NCBI GenBank assembly: GCA_009885425.1
Contig: VFKS01000468.1
Location: 1-6,120, forward strand
Direction of reading: 5' to 3'
Source of the DNA: Novosphingobium sp.
Lineage (GTDB): Bacteria; Pseudomonadota; Alphaproteobacteria; Sphingomonadales; Sphingomonadaceae
Length of the DNA: 6,120 bases
Made by a program: the position numbers and the translations under genes. Under the pieces are notes generated by a model that saw only the letters and a program-made list of their open reading frames with translations, had not been told where the DNA came from and made no database searches. Below are positions 1 to 6,120 of the stretch, in pieces (position 1 is the stretch's first letter; the number at the start of each line of letters is the position of its first letter).

Positions 1-1252
1 CGGTCACCGCGAGAATTCGCTCATAAGCTTGCACCGCCCCGGCCCAGTTGCCCTTGCGCATGGCCGCATCGGCATCGGCCAGATCGCGACCAGCGGCCTC
101 GACCGCCGGCTGCTTGGCCCGTGCCGCATAGCGGGCGGCGGCAGGATCGCCTGCGGCCTTGGCGGCTTTGGCGGCCAGATCAAGCTCTGCGTTACGGGCA
201 GCCGGATGATCAGCAAACGGCTTGATTACCGCCAGTGCCCCGCGGGCATCGCCGCGCACCAGCATTGCTTCGGCCAACAGTTTTGCCGCATCGCGGTTGC
301 CCGGCATGACCCGCAGCACCGGTTGAAGCTGGGAGATCGCTTGTTCGGCCTGGCCCAATCGCAGCAGCGCCTCGCCATAGATCACCCGCAGCGGGTCGGC
401 CTGACCGATCGCGGCCTCCACCGGTTGCAGGATCGTGCGCACCCCGGCCCAGTCCTTACGTCCAGCCGCCGCGCGGGCCCGCAGAAACACGATGGCCGGA
501 TCCTTCGGCGCGACCGCAGCCGCGCGGTCGATAACCGCCTGCATTTCCCCTAAGCGCCCCAAATCACCCAGCACCGCTGCCTGTCCGGTCAGCGCGGCCA
601 GACTGGCGGGGTATAGTTTGCCCGCGCGGACATAATGGTCCAGCGCATTGCCCAGATCGCCGCGGTGGACCGCCAGTTGACCGAGCAGCAATAGCGTGTC
701 GATCCCGTCCGGCTCCGCCTTGGCGGCGCGCGCGGCCAGGCTCTCGGCCTCGGCGATGTTGCCAGCCATCAGATGGAACCGGGCGTAGTCGGCAAAAACC
801 CGGGCGTTTCCGCCCGCCGTGATTGCCGCTTCGAAATGTGATTGAGCCTTTGGCAGATCCTGCTTTTGCAGCGCCGCCATTGCGCGCAGCCGCTCGGCCT
901 CGGCCCCGGCAGTTTTGCCGAGCAGTTGCAGCGCGGCATCGGGTGCCCCGCGCAGCAAGGCGGCTTCGGCTGATAGTTCGGCCAGCAGACCCTCCGGCGG
1001 CTTTCCGCCGGTGAGCTTGGTCAGCGCCGCCTCAGCCCCCTCGCCGTCACCCAAGGCCAGCAGGGTCTGAACGAGCAGCAACTGCGTGTCACGGTCTCCC
1101 GGCGTGGTGCCGAGATAGGCGGCCAGATGAATTCGCGCCGCGCCAAAATTGTGCGCAGCGAATTCAGTCTGGCCTTTGGCCAGGCTGTCAGCCGGACTAT
1201 CGGCACAGGCGGCCAGTGCCAGCAGAACGGGCAGAATGATGATCTTTTTCAT
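1..1252 (-). CDS. TPR-repeat lipoprotein, C-terminus beyond the left edge
   Basis: The frame is open from an ATG at 1252-1250 to the window edge (417 codons, no stop). The N-terminus is a clear lipoprotein signal: M-K-K, a hydrophobic stretch and the lipobox L-A-A-C with the acylated Cys at residue 16. Residue +2 is Ala, not Asp, so by the Lol rule established in E. coli it would go to the outer membrane. The rest is Ala/Leu-rich helix-turn-helix sequence with the TPR-like spacing of small and aromatic residues. Repeat-like units are visible at about residues 24-57 and 58-90, more between about 125 and 340, and one more right at the edge (G-N-W-A-G-A-V-Q-A-Y-E-R). TPRs are protein-binding scaffolds, so a role in assembling an envelope or export complex is inferred; the partner is not visible. 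The N-terminus resembles the PEP-CTERM/exopolysaccharide-associated TPR lipoproteins (PrsT type), but the visible part cannot prove this. No strong Shine-Dalgarno precedes the ATG. The frame and lipoprotein call are secure; the family is not. Confidence 0.9.
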   Translation of the reverse strand, partial: MKKIIILPVLLALAACADSPADSLAKGQTEFAAHNFGAARIHLAAYLGTTPGDRDTQLLLVQTLLALGDGEGAEAALTKLTGGKPPEGLLAELSAEAALLRGAPDAALQLLGKTAGAEAERLRAMAALQKQDLPKAQSHFEAAITAGGNARVFADYARFHLMAGNIAEAESLAARAAKAEPDGIDTLLLLGQLAVHRGDLGNALDHYVRAGKLYPASLAALTGQAAVLGDLGRLGEMQAVIDRAAAVAPKDPAIVFLRARAAAGRKDWAGVRTILQPVEAAIGQADPLRVIYGEALLRLGQAEQAISQLQPVLRVMPGNRDAAKLLAEAMLVRGDARGALAVIKPFADHPAARNAELDLAAKAAKAAGDPAAARYAARAKQPAVEAAGRDLADADAAMRKGNWAGAVQAYERILAVT

Positions 1253-1334
1253 GCCGACCAAATAGCAGTAAAGCCTAAAAATTGCGTTTAAGCACAGCTT
1301 GTCAGCGGTGTTGCCAGTGCGCTAAGCGGCCGCG
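1253..1334. promoter_or_regulatory. Divergent intergenic region, probable promoters
   Basis: This 82-bp gap lies between two genes transcribed away from each other, so it should hold a promoter for each. The part nearest the minus-strand lipoprotein (about 1260-1290) is markedly more AT-rich than the surrounding sequence, as expected for a promoter. On the minus strand a CTGACA resembling a -35 box lies at about 1300-1305, but no good -10 box follows at 16-18 bp, so no exact promoter is called. The half nearest the plus-strand gene is GC-rich and shows no recognisable boxes or strong ribosome binding site. Confidence 0.3.
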
Positions 1335-1841
1335 GTGCAACGTGTTCTGGTCATCGGCAGCCCCGGGGCGGGTAAATCAACGCTTTCGCATCAACTGGCG
1401 AAGCGGGCCAGTTTGCCGCTGTTTCACCTCGACAAGCTGCACTGGCTGCCCGGCTGGATCGAGCGCGATCGGGATGAAGCGCGAGCCGAACTCTCTGATG
1501 TGCTGGCGTTGGATCGCTGGATCATCGACGGCAACTATGGTTCTATCCTGCCGATGCGGCTGGCACGGGCGGATTCGGTGGTCTGGCTCGATTATCCGAC
1601 GCGCATTTGCTTTGGCCGGGTGCTGAAACGCTGGTGGCAGTACCGCGGCAAGGCCCGCCCAGACATGACAGAGGGCTGCCCCGAGCGGCTCGATCTCGAG
1701 TTCCTGCTTTATGTCCTGATGTTTCGCAGCGCTTGGCAGCACCGCAACGCCGCCGCTATGAGCCAATTTACCGGCACAGTAACCCGCCTTGCCAGCCCGG
1801 CCGAGACCTCTGCTTGGCTCGACGAACGCGCCAGCGCATAG
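1335..1841 (+). CDS. P-loop nucleotide kinase-like protein (adenylate kinase / FlaR-like)
   Basis: 168 residues. The Walker A motif G-S-P-G-A-G-K-S-T is at residues 8-16, right after the first beta strand. It is followed by F-H-L-D-K-L-H-W (30-37) and W-I-I-D-G-N-Y (62-68), then a hydrophobic strand ending L-D-Y-P (85-88) with Arg/Lys/Trp residues just after it. This order is typical of the small P-loop proteins annotated as adenylate kinase-like or 'DNA topology modulation protein FlaR'-like. They are cytoplasmic and presumably phosphorylate a nucleotide or similar small substrate, but the substrate of this group is not settled and the FlaR name should not be read as a function. The start is GTG at 1335: an in-frame TAA lies at 1323-1325 with no start between, and the P-loop begins at the usual distance from it. 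The ribosome binding site is weak. The length fits the family. A 60-bp gap separates it from ychF, so cotranscription is possible but not shown. Confidence 0.85.
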   Translation: MQRVLVIGSPGAGKSTLSHQLAKRASLPLFHLDKLHWLPGWIERDRDEARAELSDVLALDRWIIDGNYGSILPMRLARADSVVWLDYPTRICFGRVLKRWWQYRGKARPDMTEGCPERLDLEFLLYVLMFRSAWQHRNAAAMSQFTGTVTRLASPAETSAWLDERASA

Positions 1842-1891
1842 CCCCCTCGCCAAACCGCTTTCAAGCCACTATGGGCGCGGCATCCTCTATT

Positions 1892-1895
1892 GGAG
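1892..1895 (+). promoter_or_regulatory. Shine-Dalgarno GGAG deciding the ychF start
   Basis: GGAG lies 6 nt before the ATG at 1902, but only 3 nt before the adjacent in-frame ATG at 1899 and next to the possible TTG at 1890. The spacing favours 1902, which also gives the M-G-F-x-C-G-I-V-G N-terminus usual for YchF. Confidence 0.6.
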
Positions 1896-1901
1896 TGCAT
1901 G

Positions 1902-3002
1902 ATGGGTTTTCGTTGCGGTATCGTCGGCCTGCCAAATGTCGGCAAGTCCACCCTGTTCAATGCGCTGACTGAAACACAGGCGGCGCAGGCGGCGAACTAT
2001 CCGTTTTGCACGATCGAGCCGAACGTCGGCAACGTCGGTGTACCCGATCCGCGGCTGGATAAGCTGGCGGCGATTGCTGGCAGCGCGAAGATCATCCCGA
2101 CCCAGCTGGGCTTTGTCGACATCGCGGGCCTGGTGCGCGGCGCCTCAAAGGGCGAAGGACTCGGCAACCAGTTCCTCGGCAACATCCGCGAGGTTGATGC
2201 AATCGTCCACGTGCTGCGGTGCTTTGAGAACGACGATATCCAGCACGTCGACAACAAGATCGATCCGGTGTCCGACGCAGAAACGGTTGAGACCGAACTG
2301 ATGCTGTCGGATCTCGAAAGCCTCGAAAAGCGGGTTCCCGCCGCGCAAAAGAAGGCCGCGCAGGGCGACAAGGAAAACAAACTGCTCGCCGCTGTGCTGG
2401 CCCCGGCGCTTGAGCTGCTGCGCGAAGGCAAGCCCGCCCGGCTCGCCTGGCCGAAGGACGAGGAAGAGCGCAAGGTCTTCGCCTCGGCTCAGCTGCTCAC
2501 CGCAAAGCCGGTGCTCTACGTCTGCAATGTCGAGGAAGAATGCGCTGCAAACGGCAATGCTTTTTCCGAAGCGGTGTTTGCCAAGGCCAAGACCGAAGGC
2601 GCCAACGCGGTGATCGTCTCAGCCGCGATTGAGAGCGAGCTGACCGGCATGGACGATGACGAGCGGATGGTGTTCCTCGAAGAAATGGGCCTCCACGAAA
2701 CCGGCCTCGCGCGGGTAATCCGCTCGGGCTATGATCTGCTCCACCTGATCACCTTCTTCACCGTTGGCCCCAAGGAAGCGCGCGCCTGGACCGTGCATCA
2801 GGGCGCCAAGGCGCCGGATGCGGCGGGTGAAATCCACTCTGATATGCAGCGCGGATTTATCCGGGCCGAGACGATTGCCTATGACGATTTCGTCGGCCTC
2901 GGCGGAGAGAATGCCGCGAAAGAAGCCGGCAAGCTGCGGCAAGAGGGCAAGGAATATGTCATTGCTGACGGCGATGTGCTGCACTTCAAGTTCAATGTCT
3001 GA
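1902..3002 (+). CDS. ychF: Redox-regulated, ribosome-associated ATPase YchF (OLA1 family)
   Basis: 366 residues, normal length for YchF. The G domain shows the P-loop G-L-P-N-V-G-K-S-T (9-17), the switch I segment N-Y-P-F-C-T-I-E-P-N (32-41), and the G3 motif D-I-A-G (73-76) followed by Leu77 where Ras-like GTPases have the catalytic Gln. The G4 motif is N-V-E-E (209-212) instead of NKxD; this change is the known reason the family binds ATP rather than GTP. A coiled-coil-like helical insertion lies at about 125-200. The C-terminal TGS domain runs from about 280 to 364 and ends in the expected G-D-V-L-H-F-K-F. YchF is a cytoplasmic protein that binds ribosomes and is linked to stress and redox response. 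The pth gene, a frequent partner of ychF in proteobacteria, is not next to it here. The stop codon overlaps the start of the next gene by 8 nt, suggesting coupled translation. Nothing looks broken or unusual. Confidence 0.97.
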   Translation: MGFRCGIVGLPNVGKSTLFNALTETQAAQAANYPFCTIEPNVGNVGVPDPRLDKLAAIAGSAKIIPTQLGFVDIAGLVRGASKGEGLGNQFLGNIREVDAIVHVLRCFENDDIQHVDNKIDPVSDAETVETELMLSDLESLEKRVPAAQKKAAQGDKENKLLAAVLAPALELLREGKPARLAWPKDEEERKVFASAQLLTAKPVLYVCNVEEECAANGNAFSEAVFAKAKTEGANAVIVSAAIESELTGMDDDERMVFLEEMGLHETGLARVIRSGYDLLHLITFFTVGPKEARAWTVHQGAKAPDAAGEIHSDMQRGFIRAETIAYDDFVGLGGENAAKEAGKLRQEGKEYVIADGDVLHFKFNV

Positions 3003-4314
3003 ATTTCTCCCCTTCAGGGGAGGGGGAGGATTGGCGCTGGCCCTCGTCCTGTTCGCCGCGCCGGCCTTTGCGCAGGACCATTCGGGCCATCAAGGCCATC
3101 CTAGCGGCGAACAGCCCGAAGCGGTTCCCGCTGAGACCGAAATCGATCCTCACGCCGGTCACGACATGGCCTCCACTGGGTCACAGTATCTCGATTATGC
3201 CGAAGGCTCTGGCACGTCCCGCCTCCCCGGCGGCGAAGGCGCAATGCATGGCCTCCACATCATGTCGGGCGACTGGATGCTGATGGCTCACGGCACCGCA
3301 TCGCTTCAATACACCGACCATTCCGGCCCGCGTGGCGATTCCCAAACCTATGTCACCTCGATGGCAATGGTCACTGCGCAGCGCGATACCGACTGGGGCC
3401 GGATTCAGTTCAAGTCGATGCTCAGCCTAGAGCCCTTGATGGCCCCGCCAGGTTATCCCAACCTGTTCGCGACCGGTGAGACCGCCTATGGCCTGCCGAT
3501 TGTCGACCGCCAGCACCCTCACGATCTGTTCATGGAACTAGCCGCGCGGGTCGATATCAACGCCGGTAACGGCAGTGTGTTCGTCTATGGCGGGCCGGTC
3601 GGCGAACCGGCGATTGGGCCCAGCGCGTTCATGCATCGCGGCTCGGCCAAGTTTAATCCGGAACCGCCGATTACGCACCATTGGTTCGATTCGACCCACA
3701 TCACTTACGGCGTGATCACAGCCGGTTATGCCGCGCCAAAGTGGCAAATCGAAGCCAGCGCCTTCCGTGGGCGTGAGCCGGATGAAGACCGCTGGGATAT
3801 CGAAACACCCAAGCTCGATTCATGGTCGGTCCGCGCAACCTTCAATCCCTCGCCGCGCTGGTCGGTGCAGGCCAGCTATGGCCAGATCAAAGAGCCCGAA
3901 CCGATCCACCCCGGCGAAGACGAGCAGCGCTTCACCGCCTCGGCCCATTACGGCGATGGCAAACTATCGGCGATGGGCGCGTTCTCTGCGAAAAAGCGCC
4001 ATCATGGGGATACCTCGACTGCGTGGCTCGGTGAAGTGAACTGGGATCTGGATCAGCACAACAGCCTGTTTGGCCGGGCCGAAAATGTCAGCAATGACGA
4101 ACTGTTCCCCAATCCGCTCGATCCATTGCATGATACGGCGTTCCGCGTGACAAAGTTGCAAGCCGGGTATGCCCGCCGAATTCCGGTGGGCCCGTTCGAA
4201 CTGGCGCTTGGCGGGTCGCTCAGCGCCTATGCCAAACCGGCTGCGCTGGATGCGGCCTATGGCGATAACCCTTGGGGCTATACCGTGTTCGCCAGAATCA
4301 GTTTGGGGCATTAA
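2995..4314 (+). CDS. Secreted His/Met-rich protein, probable outer-membrane beta-barrel, unknown function
   Basis: 439 residues from the ATG at 2995. A signal peptide is visible: Arg8, a hydrophobic core at 13-22, and a likely cleavage after A-F-A at 26. The mature N-terminus is rich in possible metal ligands: H29-x-x-H32-x-x-H35, then H53-x-x-H56-x-M58, then Met/His residues between 84 and 99. The body has short alternating polar/hydrophobic strands ending in aromatic residues, as in outer-membrane barrels. Striking motifs are H-P-H-D-L-F (174-179), Y-G-G-P-V-G-E-P (198-205), T-H-H-W-F-D-S-T-H (227-235) and F-R-G-R-E-P-D-E (257-264). I know similar proteins only as hypothetical. The N-terminal His pattern recalls the copper protein CopB/PcoB, so metal handling is a hypothesis; no copper genes are nearby. 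The chain ends in L-G-H, not the usual terminal aromatic. The ATG overlaps ychF by 8 nt and lacks a Shine-Dalgarno. A TTG at 3031 follows a G-rich purine run but would leave almost no positively charged n-region. Confidence 0.8.
   Translation: MSEFLPFRGGGGLALALVLFAAPAFAQDHSGHQGHPSGEQPEAVPAETEIDPHAGHDMASTGSQYLDYAEGSGTSRLPGGEGAMHGLHIMSGDWMLMAHGTASLQYTDHSGPRGDSQTYVTSMAMVTAQRDTDWGRIQFKSMLSLEPLMAPPGYPNLFATGETAYGLPIVDRQHPHDLFMELAARVDINAGNGSVFVYGGPVGEPAIGPSAFMHRGSAKFNPEPPITHHWFDSTHITYGVITAGYAAPKWQIEASAFRGREPDEDRWDIETPKLDSWSVRATFNPSPRWSVQASYGQIKEPEPIHPGEDEQRFTASAHYGDGKLSAMGAFSAKKRHHGDTSTAWLGEVNWDLDQHNSLFGRAENVSNDELFPNPLDPLHDTAFRVTKLQAGYARRIPVGPFELALGGSLSAYAKPAALDAAYGDNPWGYTVFARISLGH
3007..3022 (+). 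repeat. Perfect 6-bp hairpin at the ychF / outer-membrane-protein junction
   Basis: CTCCCC (3007-3012) and GGGGAG (3017-3022) are exact inverted repeats around the loop TTCA. G-T wobble pairs with T3004-T3006 and G3023-G3025 could lengthen the stem by three. The 3' arm and the run of Gs and As after it (to 3030) form the only strong Shine-Dalgarno-like sequence at this junction. No T-run follows on the plus strand, so it is not a classic terminator. Similar C-rich/G-rich palindromes are, in my recollection, common between genes in sphingomonad genomes. If 2995 is the true start, the element is translated as part of the signal-peptide n-region (F-L-P-F-R-G-G-G-G). Confidence 0.6.
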
Positions 4315-4317
4315 GCG

Positions 4318-4779
4318 ATGAGTGAGGACGGGCTGGTCTATTTCGAGGACCTTGAGATTGGCACCAAGGCGGCCTTTGGGCGCTATGAGGTGACCCGCGA
4401 GGAAGTGATCGGATTTGCCACCAAATACGATCCCCAGCCCTTCCACCTCTCTGACGAGGCCGCCGCCCAAACCCATTTCGGGCGGATATCGGCCAGCGGC
4501 TGGCACACTTGCGCGATGGTTATGCGGATGCTGGTGGACAACATTACCGAGCGCAAGCAGGCCGGGCTGGGATCGCCGGGGCTCGATGAACTGCGCTGGC
4601 TGAAACCGGTCTATCCGGGCGACGTATTGCGGGTGGAAAGCGAAGTGCTGTCCAAACGCCAAAGCCAATCGCGGCCGGAAATGGGCAGCTTTCAATCATC
4701 GGTGCAGGTGTTCAATCAGGACGATGTTGTGGTCTGCACGATGAAGTCGATTGGTTTGATCCGGGTGCGGGGAGGCTAA
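4318..4779 (+). CDS. MaoC-like hot-dog dehydratase/hydratase
   Basis: 153 residues, the usual size for a stand-alone single hot-dog domain. The hydratase signature is present: F-A-T-K-Y-D-P-Q-P-F-H at 33-43, with Asp38 and His43 in the positions of the catalytic Asp/His pair of (R)-specific enoyl-CoA hydratases. It is followed by F-G-R-I-x-A-S-G-W-H-T (54-64) on the central helix and the conserved P-V-Y-P-G-D strand later on. By family it adds or removes water at a double bond of a CoA thioester in the cytoplasm; the substrate cannot be read from the sequence. The gene starts 3 nt after the preceding stop, with GGGG at 4305-4308 as a modest ribosome binding site 9 nt upstream, so it is probably in the same transcript as ychF and the secreted-protein gene. 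Its TAA overlaps the stop of the convergent lipoprotein gene. No key residue is missing. Confidence 0.92.
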   Translation: MSEDGLVYFEDLEIGTKAAFGRYEVTREEVIGFATKYDPQPFHLSDEAAAQTHFGRISASGWHTCAMVMRMLVDNITERKQAGLGSPGLDELRWLKPVYPGDVLRVESEVLSKRQSQSRPEMGSFQSSVQVFNQDDVVVCTMKSIGLIRVRGG

Positions 4780-5279
4780 GGCTTACAATCCTGAACCAGA
4801 TCTGCGGCAGAGACTTCGCGATCCCAGGCATCGCGCATCACCAGGCGGACTAGCTGGCGCGTTCTGATCGAATCCGACGGCGCGATGCGGGTTTCAGCTG
4901 GCAGGATCCGCAGTGTGTTCTCTCGGCCCGTGTAGCGGGTCCAGGTCCGGACTGGACCGGGCTCACTTCCACTATCGGCGGCCAGCTTGATCAGTTCGCC
5001 TTTGACCTTGATCCAGCCAAAACTGCCCATAGTCACAAGGACCGGATCGGTCTGCGCGGCCTCACGGTTGTTGTAGGCACAGCGTCCGCCAACACCATCC
5101 ATCCGGGCCCGATCTTCAGGCAACAAGAATTGCAGCGCCACGGCCTCGGTTGGTGGCAGCCGGTTTTGCGCAGCTTCCACAGCGGCAACGTCCTTGTCAT
5201 CTTCCATTCGCTGCTGCTGGGCGCTCGGCCCACACGCCGCCAAAGCCATTGTGAGACCAAGCAAGGCAGAGCGTTTCAG
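4776..5279 (-). CDS. Small lipoprotein of unknown function downstream of mutL
   Basis: From a CTG at 5279-5277 the product is 167 residues: M-K-R, a hydrophobic stretch, and the lipobox L-A-A-C with Cys16, a textbook lipoprotein signal. Residue +2 is Gly, compatible with outer-membrane sorting. The mature part starts with a Gln-rich, charged helical segment (about 20-40), then a compact domain with G-x-C at 65-67 and a second Cys near the end (165) that could pair in the periplasm. I recognise no known domain. The start is uncertain. The ATG at 5249 leaves only four residues before the Cys. ATGs at 5369 and 5348 lie inside the conserved mutL end and would put an unusually long, basic segment before the hydrophobic core. 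The CTG overlaps the mutL TGA as CTGA, a typical coupling arrangement, and gives the same 15-residue signal length as the lipoprotein at 1252. It is probably cotranscribed with mutL. The frame and lipobox are secure. Confidence 0.8.
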   Translation of the reverse strand: MKRSALLGLTMALAACGPSAQQQRMEDDKDVAAVEAAQNRLPPTEAVALQFLLPEDRARMDGVGGRCAYNNREAAQTDPVLVTMGSFGWIKVKGELIKLAADSGSEPGPVRTWTRYTGRENTLRILPAETRIAPSDSIRTRQLVRLVMRDAWDREVSAADLVQDCKP

Positions 5280-6120
5280 CGCCGCCCGAACAGCTTTTCG
5301 ATATCGCCATGAGCCAGCTTGACCCAGGTTGGGCGCCCGTGATTGCATTGACCGGATCGCGGAGTGCATTCCATTTCCCTCAAAAGCGCATTCATTTCGG
5401 CGACCGACAAGGTCCGACCAGCCCGCACACTACCATGGCAAGCCATCGTCGCGAGAACCAATTCGAGCCGCTCCTCGAGCAGCAGCGCTGCACCGTTCTG
5501 GGCCAGATCATCAGCAATGTCCCGCACCAGCGCCTGCACGTTGCCTTGCCCCAGCACCGCCGGAACCGCGCGAACCAGCAGCGCGGTGGGGCCGAACCGT
5601 TCGATCACCAACCCGAAACCGGCGAGAACCGCAGCCGCCGCCTCGACCCTGTCGCAATCGGGTTCATCGAGTTCGACCACTTCAGGGATCAGCAGCGCCT
5701 GGGCCTTGGTCATAGCGTCCTGCGCCCCAGCCGCTTTGAGCCGTTCGAGCACCAAGCGTTCGTGCGCGGCGTGCTGATCGACGATCACCAACCCGTCTTC
5801 GGCTTCGGCTACGATATAGGTCTGCGCTACCTGCCCGCGCGCCACACCCAATGGGTAGGCAACCGGCGGTGCCTCATCGGCTTGCTCGGCCCGCGCGGCA
5901 GGTGCCGCAATCGCCGCACCCTGGTAGCCGTGCCAAGCCGGAGCAGCCTCGCGCACCGCCCCACCTGCGAACAGCGAACCCAGCGCCGGGGCAATCGGTT
6001 CCGCCTGCCAATTGCCCATCGCCGATGCCGCCGGTGCCTGTGCAGAGCGTTGCCCTGCACCTTCCAGCGCATGACGCAGGCCCGAAACGATGAAGCCGCG
6101 CACGAATGCCGGATCGCGGA
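5276..6120 (-). CDS. mutL: DNA mismatch repair protein MutL, C-terminal part (N-terminus beyond right edge)
   Basis: The last 280 codons are visible; the ATPase domain lies outside the window. The visible part begins with the end of the N-terminal domain ([11 protein letters not shown]), then an Ala/Pro-rich linker (about visible residues 20-90), then the dimerisation/endonuclease domain. The metal-binding endonuclease motif DQHA-x2-E-x4-E is intact (about 5744-5779). The other conserved pieces are [10 protein letters not shown] (5414-5443), C-N-H-G-R-P-T (5327-5347) and the terminal F-G-R just before the stop. Together these mark a nicking MutL, as in bacteria lacking MutH and Dam-directed repair, unlike the E. 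coli enzyme. It acts in the cytoplasm with MutS, nicking the strand to be repaired. A GTG at 6103 lies within the gene and is not its start, because the conserved sequence continues upstream to the edge. The TGA overlaps the probable start of the next lipoprotein. Confidence 0.95.
   Translation of the reverse strand, partial: RDPAFVRGFIVSGLRHALEGAGQRSAQAPAASAMGNWQAEPIAPALGSLFAGGAVREAAPAWHGYQGAAIAAPAARAEQADEAPPVAYPLGVARGQVAQTYIVAEAEDGLVIVDQHAAHERLVLERLKAAGAQDAMTKAQALLIPEVVELDEPDCDRVEAAAAVLAGFGLVIERFGPTALLVRAVPAVLGQGNVQALVRDIADDLAQNGAALLLEERLELVLATMACHGSVRAGRTLSVAEMNALLREMECTPRSGQCNHGRPTWVKLAHGDIEKLFGRR

Noticed and set aside
29..553. A 174-codon plus-strand open frame
   Set aside because: It is antisense to the TPR lipoprotein, whose frame, lipobox and repeats are clear; no motif or ribosome binding site supports it.
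1290..1300. Small inverted repeat AAGC-ACA-GCTT in the divergent intergenic region
   Set aside because: A 4-bp stem is too short to call an operator or terminator without comparative support.
1326..1335. GC palindrome GCGGCCGCGG just before the GTG start
   Set aside because: Short GC palindromes (here restriction-site-like) are expected by chance at this base composition; no loop or partner site is present.
1377..1853. A 158-codon minus-strand open frame opposite the P-loop kinase-like gene
   Set aside because: The plus strand encodes a clear Walker A protein of normal family length; the reverse frame has no recognisable features.
2764..2994. In-frame upstream extension of the secreted protein, giving 516 residues
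   Set aside because: The extra 77 codons lie entirely inside the conserved TGS domain of YchF and would bury the signal peptide in the interior.
3964..4695. A 243-codon open frame on the minus strand, antisense to the secreted-protein and MaoC genes
   Set aside because: It crosses the boundary of two well-supported plus-strand genes, shows no domain or signal, and its composition is that of a GC-rich shadow frame.
5364..5777. A Ser/Ala-rich plus-strand open frame of 137 codons
   Set aside because: It lies opposite the conserved MutL C-terminal domain, and its low-complexity composition is the usual complement of that codon use.

Overview
The window looks like a stretch of ordinary chromosome from a GC-rich alphaproteobacterium, most likely a sphingomonad and perhaps one of the Erythrobacteraceae. 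That placement is an inference from three things: the GC-rich codon use, a MutL of the endonuclease type used by bacteria without MutH, and a YchF gene close to a MaoC-type gene. I see no rRNA, tRNA, CRISPR array, insertion sequence, phage gene or attachment site. Nearly all of the sequence is coding.

Left part (1-1334): the N-terminal 417 codons of a minus-strand lipoprotein built of TPR-like helical repeats. The gene runs off the left edge, so its C-terminus is not visible. An 82-bp, locally AT-rich divergent intergenic region separates it from the next gene.

Middle part (1335-4779, plus strand): four genes in a row. They are a small P-loop nucleotide kinase-like protein (GTG start), the universally conserved ATPase YchF, a 439-residue secreted, probably outer-membrane protein with a His/Met-rich N-terminus, and a MaoC-like hot-dog hydratase. 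The last three are tightly packed (8-nt overlap, then a 3-nt gap) and are probably cotranscribed. A perfect 6-bp hairpin with a G-rich tail sits across the ychF/outer-membrane-protein junction and could control translation of the latter.

Right part (4776-6120, minus strand): the C-terminal 280 codons of MutL, followed by a small lipoprotein of unknown function. The lipoprotein most plausibly starts at a CTG that overlaps the mutL stop codon as CTGA. Its own stop overlaps the MaoC stop, converging from the other side, by 4 nt.

The genes serve different processes (mismatch repair, ribosome-associated ATPase, envelope proteins, acyl-CoA-type chemistry), and I see no single pathway. I found no convincing new multi-gene system. 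The most interesting items are the His/Met-rich envelope protein of unknown function, the hairpin over its start, and the CTG/CTGA coupling of the MutL-downstream lipoprotein.
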